Positions 58,416-64,000 of a DNA stretch of 64,000 bases are shown here, piece after piece. Under the pieces are notes generated by a model. That model was given only the letters and a program-made list of their open reading frames with translations, ran no database searches and was not told the origin of the DNA. The DNA is taken from positions 62,001 to 126,000 of the forward strand of contig NZ_MUNO01000045.1 of NCBI RefSeq assembly GCF_002001015.1. Direction: 5' to 3'. Numbering within the stretch: the first letter of the stretch is position 1; each line of letters opens with the position of its first letter. This DNA is from Polaromonas sp. A23. Its GTDB lineage: Bacteria > Pseudomonadota > Gammaproteobacteria > Burkholderiales > Burkholderiaceae_C. A program made the translations under genes and the position numbers.

Positions 58416-59470
58416 GTATTTTTCTTGCTGCCAAGAATGAGTGAGATGAAGAAGGGCACGCCGATCAGCGAGGTCACCACGCCGATGGGAAAGATAGCGC
58501 CCGGAATCAGGGTCTTGCTCACCACGGAACTGAGGGAAAGGACCAACGCCCCGGTCAACAGCGACGCCGGCAGGAAAAAGCGCTGGTCTTCGCCGATCAG
58601 CATGCGGGCGATATGCGGCCCCACCAGGCCGATGAAACCGATGGTGCCGACGAAGGCCACAGGAAAAGCGGCCAAAAGGCTCACCAGCACAAGTGTCTGA
58701 AACCGCAGGCGCGGTACATTGACGCCAAAACTGGCCGCTTTGTCGTCGCCCAGCCGTAGCGCCGTGAGCGCCCAGGCGCGTCGCACGAAGATGGGCAAGG
58801 TGATGACGATAACGAGGCAGGTGACGCCCAGCTTGGGCCAGGTGGCTTTGGTGAGGCTGCCCATGGTCCAGAACACGACGGTGGCAACCGCCTGTTCGGA
58901 GGCAAAGTACTGCACCAGCGCCAGCAGCGCATTGAAGGTGAACACCAGCGCAATGCCGAGCAGTACGATGGTTTCAGCTGTCACGCCACGCCGCATGCTG
59001 AGCACGTGGATCAGGAAAGCCGACAGCATGGCCATGACAAAAGCGTTGAGGGGAACCACATACTCCGCCATCACGGGCAGCACCCGTACACCGAACGCCA
59101 GTCCCAGCGCCGCCCCGAAACTCGCGGCGGCGGAGATGCCCAGTGTGAACGGACTTGCCAGAGAATTGTTGAGGATGGTTTGCATCTGCGCACCCGCCAG
59201 GGACAGGGCGGCGCCGACGGCCACGGCCATCAGCGCGATGGGCAGGCGAATCTCCCAGATCACCACGCGCACCTGCAAGGGTGCGCTCGCGGGCGAAAAC
59301 AAGGCGCGAACCACTTCTTCAAGCGTGTAGCGGGCGGGGCCCAGCGCCAGGTCCAACAACACGCTGAACAACAGCAGGATCAAAAGTCCGGCCAGCACCA
59401 AACGCCGGCGCCGCACCAGCGAGCGATAGGCTTCTCGCGGACCGTGCTGCGGCAACGGGACGGCGCTCAT
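58409..59470 (-). CDS. FecCD-family ABC permease
   Basis: 353 residues, ten or so hydrophobic helices. FecCD features: VRVVIWEIRLPIALMAVAVGAALSLAGAQMQTILNNSLASPFTLGISAAASFGAALG and GTIGFIGLVGPHIARMLIGEDQRFFLPASLLTGALVLSLSSVVSKTLI, the coupling and gate regions. Single permease subunit that likely forms a homodimer. Coupled to the binding-protein gene by ATGA overlap. Confidence 0.92.
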   Translation of the reverse strand: MSAVPLPQHGPREAYRSLVRRRRLVLAGLLILLLFSVLLDLALGPARYTLEEVVRALFSPASAPLQVRVVIWEIRLPIALMAVAVGAALSLAGAQMQTILNNSLASPFTLGISAAASFGAALGLAFGVRVLPVMAEYVVPLNAFVMAMLSAFLIHVLSMRRGVTAETIVLLGIALVFTFNALLALVQYFASEQAVATVVFWTMGSLTKATWPKLGVTCLVIVITLPIFVRRAWALTALRLGDDKAASFGVNVPRLRFQTLVLVSLLAAFPVAFVGTIGFIGLVGPHIARMLIGEDQRFFLPASLLTGALVLSLSSVVSKTLIPGAIFPIGVVTSLIGVPFFISLILGSKKNTW

Positions 59471-60672
59471 GGACGGGCCTCTGCGCCTGCGCGAAGGCTC
59501 ACAAAATAACCCGACCGGTATTCCACAGGCAGAAAGCGCTCGTGCAATTCGCGGAAAGTCGCGTCCGGGTCAAGGTCGGAAAAGAGTTCCGGGTGAAACC
59601 ACTTCGCCAGCTGCTGGATCGCGACAAACTCGTAGGGACTGTTGTAGAACTGGTGCCAGATCGCATGAAAGGCACGGTCGCGGCTGGCCGGGCTGCCTGT
59701 GTAGGCCGCGCGCTGCGGATAGGCTTGCAGCTTGCGTCTGGCCTCGTCCATATCGGCGCCGGGCCCGACGCCGACCCAGGCACCCCCCGGTGCGTAGGCC
59801 TCCCAGTTTGCGCTGGTGACCACCACGTGGGCCGGGTTGGCCGCCACCACCTGCTCGGGGTTCAATTGCCCGAAGGTTCCGGGAATGACTGCCTTGGCGA
59901 CGTTGCTGCCGCCAGCCATCTCTACAAACTTGCCGAAGTTCTCGTTCCCGAAACTCAGGCAGCAATCCTGGCTGTAGCCGCCTATCCGCTCGATGAACAC
60001 CTTGGGCCTCTGGGGTTGGCGTGCTTCGATGATGTCGGTGACACGGCGGATTTGCCGGGTACGAAATGCGATGAAGTCCTCGGCCCGCTGCTCTTTGCCG
60101 AACAGCTTGCCAAACAGGCGCATGGTCGGCTCGGCGTTTTCAACAGGGTGATGCCGGAAATCGACGTACACCACGGGGATGCCCAGCGCGTCCAGCTTCT
60201 CGATGTAACGCGAATCCTCGGTGGCACGCTGCGCTTCGATGTTCAGGAAAATAACATCGGGCTTGTGCGCAATGGCCTGTTCGATGTCGAACGTACCTTC
60301 CTCAAAACCGCCAAAAGTGGGGATGCCGGCGATCTCTGGAAATTTGCGCAGGTAGGCGGCGTAGGTATCGGGGTCCGCCTGGATCAGGTCCTTGCGCCAG
60401 CCGACGATGCGCTGCAGCGGGTTCTCGGTATCGAGCGCAGCGACCAGGTACAGCTGCCGCCCCTCTCCCAGGATGACACGCTGAACCGGAACGCGCACCT
60501 GAACCTGGCGTCCGAGGAGGTCTGTGACCGTGGTCGTGCCTGCCGATGGGTCCCTGGCCACGCCCGGCTCTGGTGCCGCCCCTCGGCCGGCAAAAAAGAA
60601 CCAGGCCGTCAGTACGGCGCCCGCGATAAAAATAGTGATGAGCGCGCCGGCCCACCGTCGTTGAATTGCCAT
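59467..60672 (-). CDS. Periplasmic iron-siderophore binding protein
   Basis: 401 residues of the FecB/BtuF-type fold. N-terminal anchor helix (about 10-28) without a lipobox Cys. Core TTTVTDLLGRQVQVRVPVQRVILG, EQAIAHKPDVIFLN, LDALGIPVVYVDFRHHPVENAEPTMRLFGKLFGKEQRA, FVEMAGGSNVAKAVIPGTFGQLNPEQVVAANP. Belongs to the substrate-binding class III of metal importers. Ligand likely the ferric form of the siderophore made nearby. Confidence 0.88.
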   Translation of the reverse strand: MAIQRRWAGALITIFIAGAVLTAWFFFAGRGAAPEPGVARDPSAGTTTVTDLLGRQVQVRVPVQRVILGEGRQLYLVAALDTENPLQRIVGWRKDLIQADPDTYAAYLRKFPEIAGIPTFGGFEEGTFDIEQAIAHKPDVIFLNIEAQRATEDSRYIEKLDALGIPVVYVDFRHHPVENAEPTMRLFGKLFGKEQRAEDFIAFRTRQIRRVTDIIEARQPQRPKVFIERIGGYSQDCCLSFGNENFGKFVEMAGGSNVAKAVIPGTFGQLNPEQVVAANPAHVVVTSANWEAYAPGGAWVGVGPGADMDEARRKLQAYPQRAAYTGSPASRDRAFHAIWHQFYNSPYEFVAIQQLAKWFHPELFSDLDPDATFRELHERFLPVEYRSGYFVSLRAGAEARP

Positions 60673-60720
60673 CGTGTTGAACTCTTGTAATAAGGTAAAC
60701 AGGTCATTGCAACAGGACTT

Positions 60721-61971
60721 TTAACGCTCCGCTGCTACCCCGGAATGCGCAAGAACCGGATTTTTTCGATAACTCGCCACAATCAGAAAAAACGCCATCA
60801 CGTACGACACCGCGACATAAAAATACGTGTACTGCAGCTGCAGGCCGAGGCTGAGCCAGCCGCCGATCGCAATGCCGGTGATGGAGGAAAACTGGGCGGT
60901 GCTCTGGGCCACCCCCAGGATGTAGCCCTGCCGCTGGCTACCGGCGGCCCTGGAAACCAGCGACATCAGCACCGGGGTGGTGGCGCCCAGCAGCAACCCC
61001 CAGGCAAAGTGAATCGCGGTGAACAAGACGATGTTCCGCGTGATGCCTGCGACGGCCGTGAGCGCCGCACAGACGATGGCCACATGAGCTATCTTCCGCA
61101 GAGAATCGGTCATCGGTTTTTGTTCAAAATACCGGGCCCACAAAGAAGCGGACACCACGAATCCGAGCGCCAGCAGGCCATAACACAGCCCCACCACCCA
61201 ATTGCTTGCGCCGAAAACCGATCGCACATAAAGGGCGAAAGGTGTCTGCGTCAACATGCGACTCAGCAGCAAAATGCCGATGATGCCAAGCAAGCCCAGG
61301 ATGGGCGGGGAGCGCCATGTGGGCCATGGACCTGCTTCTGTTTCAGGCGAGCCTGTGGCCGCGGAGGCTGTGTGCCTTGACACCGGGACATCGGGCAGGA
61401 TGAACGCCGCAGCTGCCGCGCACGCCGCGCAAAGAAGCGACGCAGCGATATTGATCCAGAAGAAACTCGCATGGTCGAGAATGAGGCCACCAGCCACCGC
61501 CCCACCCAAAGAACCGACATTGGTGGAGACCTGCAGGTAGGCAAACAGGCGCGCCCGCCGCTGGACCGGCTCGATGCTGACGCTGTAAGCCTGCGCCGGC
61601 GCAATGTAGCCCGCGCAGGCGCCCTGCATGAAACGCAGCACCAGAATGACCCAGACATCGTTGGTGAACGCCAGCGCGAACTGCGTCAATGCCAACCCCA
61701 GCAAGGCTCTGATCATCATCAGCTTGTGGCCGAAGCGGTCGCCGATACGCCCCCAGAATGCGCTCGTCAAGACAATACCCAGCATCGGCCCCACATAGAC
61801 CGCGATGCCGGCGAAACTGAGAAGCTGCCCGGATGCGCCTAGTGTTTGCAGGTGCACAGGCCAAAAAGGCCCGCTCATTTCCATGGCGCCCATGGACACC
61901 AGCTGGATGGCAAAGAGAACGTGAATCAGATACCCGCTGCTGGCGGGTATGGGCGCGGTCTTCACCACCAC
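60721..61971 (-). CDS. MFS transporter, siderophore export candidate
   Basis: 416 residues, about 12 hydrophobic helices. Start GTG at 61971, adjoining the NIS-synthetase stop (61972). MFS features: FWGRIGDRFGHKLMMIRALLG after TM2 and ALGFVVSASLWARYFEQ later; the linker between halves carries PDVPVSRHTASAATG. Beside a siderophore synthetase, a siderophore exporter is the simplest inference, but a reimport permease is possible. Confidence 0.82.
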   Translation of the reverse strand: MVVKTAPIPASSGYLIHVLFAIQLVSMGAMEMSGPFWPVHLQTLGASGQLLSFAGIAVYVGPMLGIVLTSAFWGRIGDRFGHKLMMIRALLGLALTQFALAFTNDVWVILVLRFMQGACAGYIAPAQAYSVSIEPVQRRARLFAYLQVSTNVGSLGGAVAGGLILDHASFFWINIAASLLCAACAAAAAFILPDVPVSRHTASAATGSPETEAGPWPTWRSPPILGLLGIIGILLLSRMLTQTPFALYVRSVFGASNWVVGLCYGLLALGFVVSASLWARYFEQKPMTDSLRKIAHVAIVCAALTAVAGITRNIVLFTAIHFAWGLLLGATTPVLMSLVSRAAGSQRQGYILGVAQSTAQFSSITGIAIGGWLSLGLQLQYTYFYVAVSYVMAFFLIVASYRKNPVLAHSGVAAER

Positions 61972-63879
61972 TCAGTTCCCGCCGTTGGCCAACGGATTGG
62001 GCAAATGGTGCTGCAGCCGGTAGTCGGAATACCGGAGCAGGTGCATGCGCAGCACCGAGCGGGTTGGCCATGGGCGTTCAAGGAACTCGGCCAACTCCGC
62101 GCGCCAGAATTCAGGGGAAACACGGCCGGCCACAGCATCGAAGGCTCCTTGCGTTTCTTCGCGCAGGATCTCCCAGAGGTGCGACGGTGCGAGTCCGTAT
62201 TCGCTGGTCAGCATCAACGCGATTTCGTGCAGGTGGCACACAAAGCACGCGTCGAGCACAAACGTACGCACCGGCTCGATGTCGTCGGAAAACACTGTGG
62301 GAAGAATGCCCGGGTGGACATACGGCTTGAGCTCGTGCCCGCGCCCGGACAGCAGAGGCGCGTAGGTGCGGCCATCGCCAAAGTCGCGTATCAACAGCTT
62401 CCTGGGCAGGCCATCCGCGGAAAACAGCACCGATGTATTTTGCTGGTGCGCCTCCAGCCCAATACCGTAAAGCAGGTAAATGCCAATCACCGGTCGCGTG
62501 ACAACGCGCGCGTACTGCCGAAAATAGGCCTCAACCGCCGCGGTCGACGCCGCACCGCCGTCGCGCTCCACCAGTTCCGTCATCAGTGGCTTGCCATTGG
62601 CGGGCGACGTGGTGAATAAGGCAGCCACGGTGATGGGCAACAAGCCGTCAGACCGTTCAAAGGCCTCCTTGCCAGCCCGAAAGGCCACAGACAGGTGGCG
62701 GCCGGGCCTGTCCTCCTGCCGCGCGGCGTGCCGGTAGTGGAATGCGACTTCTTCCGGAAAGATCGAAAGTGTCTGGTCCAAGCCGTTCTCCTCCGCCAGT
62801 ATTTTCTGGATTACCGTGCTGATGCGCGGCCCCATATGGATCGACTTGGCCTGCAGGCTGCGCTGTTCGCTGGTGAGCCACAGCGCGACAGGCAGCTTGA
62901 TCAAGGGGGCTGGCAAGCACGGCATCATGGTGCGAAAGGACATCGTCGGCAGTGTTTCGATGTCGGGGCCGTCCGTGATCAGCAGGCCTTCTGCGATCTC
63001 GGTGGCGTATTCTTTTTTCACATAGTGCTCAAGGTGCCAGGGGTGGATGGGCAAGGGCAACCAGTCGGCCTCGTCCAGCTGCCTGGCGTTCAGCTGTTCC
63101 TTCCAGCTTGCCCACAGCGCCGGAAAATTACTTGCGAACCAGTCATGGTAGGCGTGGACATGCGGCATGCGTTCCATGTACGCCATGTCCTTGCGCAATG
63201 CGGCGATCCGAACCCCGACCCGGGCATTGAACTCTGGCGACAGCAATGCCACCCCTTCGGGAGTGAGGTCCGGCTTGGACTTCCAGGTGGGATAAAACGG
63301 ATGGCCTTCGAGCGAGCCCCATTGGTCAAGAAGGCCGGCCGCGTCTCGGGTGCTGGCTTGGCGGTGCAGGTAGTCGACCAGTCCGCCGGCGCCGGTCGAA
63401 TCGATCAACTCCTTCAGGCGCTGATTCCAGCCCTGCCGATGGACACGTGCCAGTGCATCGTTTTGAATGCTGTTGACCATGTCCGCCTTCAGCCCCTCCA
63501 CGCCGTCATCGCCGGGTGAAAAATCAAAGCTGCTTCGCAACAGGCTAATCAGCTGGTCGGGTGTTTCGACCACCGTCCTGGCATCACCGGCGCCGATGAG
63601 GGTGATGGCACCGCGATTTATAAAGGTGTCGGCGGGGGCGGCCCAGAGGTTCTCGAAAAAAACCAACGCATGTTTGTCCCAAAGTGGAAACCAGGCTGAG
63701 TGGCCTTGCGGGGCGAACACCAGCAGGCTTTTGTCCAGGATCTTCTCGGCGAAGAGGCAGCGGACCACACGGCGCATGGCATTGGTCCGTGAAAAAGCCA
63801 TCACGGCATTCCCGGATGCAGGGTCAGCTGCAGGCTTCGTTTGCGGCAGAGCAGAGTTTTTTTTCATAAGGTTCAGCAT
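61972..63879 (-). CDS. IucA/IucC-family NRPS-independent siderophore synthetase
   Basis: 635 residues, ATP-dependent condensation of a carboxylate (often citrate) with an amine or alcohol. Family motifs: EGHPFYPTWKSKPDLTPE (about 190), LPIHPWHLEHY, FRTMMPCLPAPLIKLPVALWLTSEQRSL, GIGLEAHQQNTSVLF, RDFGDG. The amine substrate cannot be read from sequence. Start ATG at 63879 (MLNLMKKNSAL) or a later Met. It is 25 bases past another biosynthetic gene and heads the MFS and importer genes. Confidence 0.92.
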   Translation of the reverse strand: MLNLMKKNSALPQTKPAADPASGNAVMAFSRTNAMRRVVRCLFAEKILDKSLLVFAPQGHSAWFPLWDKHALVFFENLWAAPADTFINRGAITLIGAGDARTVVETPDQLISLLRSSFDFSPGDDGVEGLKADMVNSIQNDALARVHRQGWNQRLKELIDSTGAGGLVDYLHRQASTRDAAGLLDQWGSLEGHPFYPTWKSKPDLTPEGVALLSPEFNARVGVRIAALRKDMAYMERMPHVHAYHDWFASNFPALWASWKEQLNARQLDEADWLPLPIHPWHLEHYVKKEYATEIAEGLLITDGPDIETLPTMSFRTMMPCLPAPLIKLPVALWLTSEQRSLQAKSIHMGPRISTVIQKILAEENGLDQTLSIFPEEVAFHYRHAARQEDRPGRHLSVAFRAGKEAFERSDGLLPITVAALFTTSPANGKPLMTELVERDGGAASTAAVEAYFRQYARVVTRPVIGIYLLYGIGLEAHQQNTSVLFSADGLPRKLLIRDFGDGRTYAPLLSGRGHELKPYVHPGILPTVFSDDIEPVRTFVLDACFVCHLHEIALMLTSEYGLAPSHLWEILREETQGAFDAVAGRVSPEFWRAELAEFLERPWPTRSVLRMHLLRYSDYRLQHHLPNPLANGGN

Positions 63880-63904
63880 CGGTCACGGTTTGAAAAAAGA
63901 GGTG

Positions 63905-64000
63905 TCAGGCTGGCCAGTGGTCGGGGAAATAATCAAGCGCGGAACCACGCAAGCCGTTCATGTAAGACACATTCCACTTGAAGATCTCCGCGATGTGCGG
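63905..64000 (-). CDS. C-terminal 31 residues of an upstream siderophore-cluster gene
   Basis: The frame enters from the window end and stops at 63907-63905 (TGA). Visible: PHIAEIFKWNVSYMNGLRGS then ALDYFPDHWPA. No family is recognisable from so little; by position it should belong to the same siderophore operon, perhaps another biosynthetic enzyme. Not assigned. Confidence 0.55.
   Translation of the reverse strand, partial: PHIAEIFKWNVSYMNGLRGSALDYFPDHWPA

Noticed and set aside
1..64000. tRNA or rRNA genes
   Set aside because: I saw no cloverleaf with the conserved T-arm GTTCRANYC in a suitable setting and no rRNA sequence.

Overview
The window reads as a chromosomal segment of a high-GC betaproteobacterium of the order Burkholderiales, most probably a Comamonadaceae (Polaromonas/Rhodoferax-like). 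The reasons are the rpsP-rimM-trmD-rplS operon, the pcm-rhodanese-tolC and waaC-waaA orders, the CobD/CbiB-family protein next to hisC, and above all several intergenic repeat families that I know from Comamonadaceae genomes. The genus is inference; no rRNA or tRNA gene is present to fix it.

Layout. 0-21 kb is mostly housekeeping: partial proline dehydrogenase, an RhlE-type RNA helicase, oligoribonuclease, an M48 protease-PCD-RsgA run, hisC, a CobD-like membrane protein, CoA-pyrophosphatase, the rpsP-trmD-rplS operon, GNAT enzymes, a Pit phosphate transporter with its DUF47 partner, a dipeptidase, an AEC permease, and an exonuclease/DUF294 signalling pair. 21.2-27.2 kb is one leftward zinc-homeostasis cluster (Fur-family Zur regulator, MacB/FtsX-like ABC transporter, two small metal-ligand-rich exported proteins, DUF3299 protein, ZnuD-like TonB receptor) with a candidate Zur operator upstream of the first gene. 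27.3-31.6 kb holds small accessory genes. 31.7-35.0 kb is a gene-cassette array: at least five attC-like recombination sites separate short leftward ORFs of mostly unknown function, with no integrase gene in the window (a CALIN-type remnant of a chromosomal integron).

35.2-46 kb carries an M14-family hydrolase, msrA, a YdcF-like protein, then tetR-adaptor-RND permease followed by pcm-like, rhodanese and tolC, which together can make a tripartite efflux system. 45.7-49 kb has a Rid-family protein, a LysR regulator and two AT-rich hypothetical membrane proteins. 48.9-57.5 kb combines LPS core genes (waaA, waaC), a phosphomannomutase and three alkylation-repair genes (alkC, an Ada/AlkA fusion, ogt). 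57.7 kb to the end is a siderophore locus: an NIS synthetase, MFS exporter, binding protein, FecCD permease and ATPase, continuing past the window edge.

Two genome-wide repeat families overlay this. One, about 48 bp and made of two small hairpins, occurs at least eight times; several copies lie inside protein-coding genes, where they supply a signal peptide, a gene junction and internal peptide segments. The other, about 95 bp, sits four times at gene boundaries and in one case runs into the 5' end of rimM. Many long open frames antisense to real genes are codon-bias artefacts and are left out.
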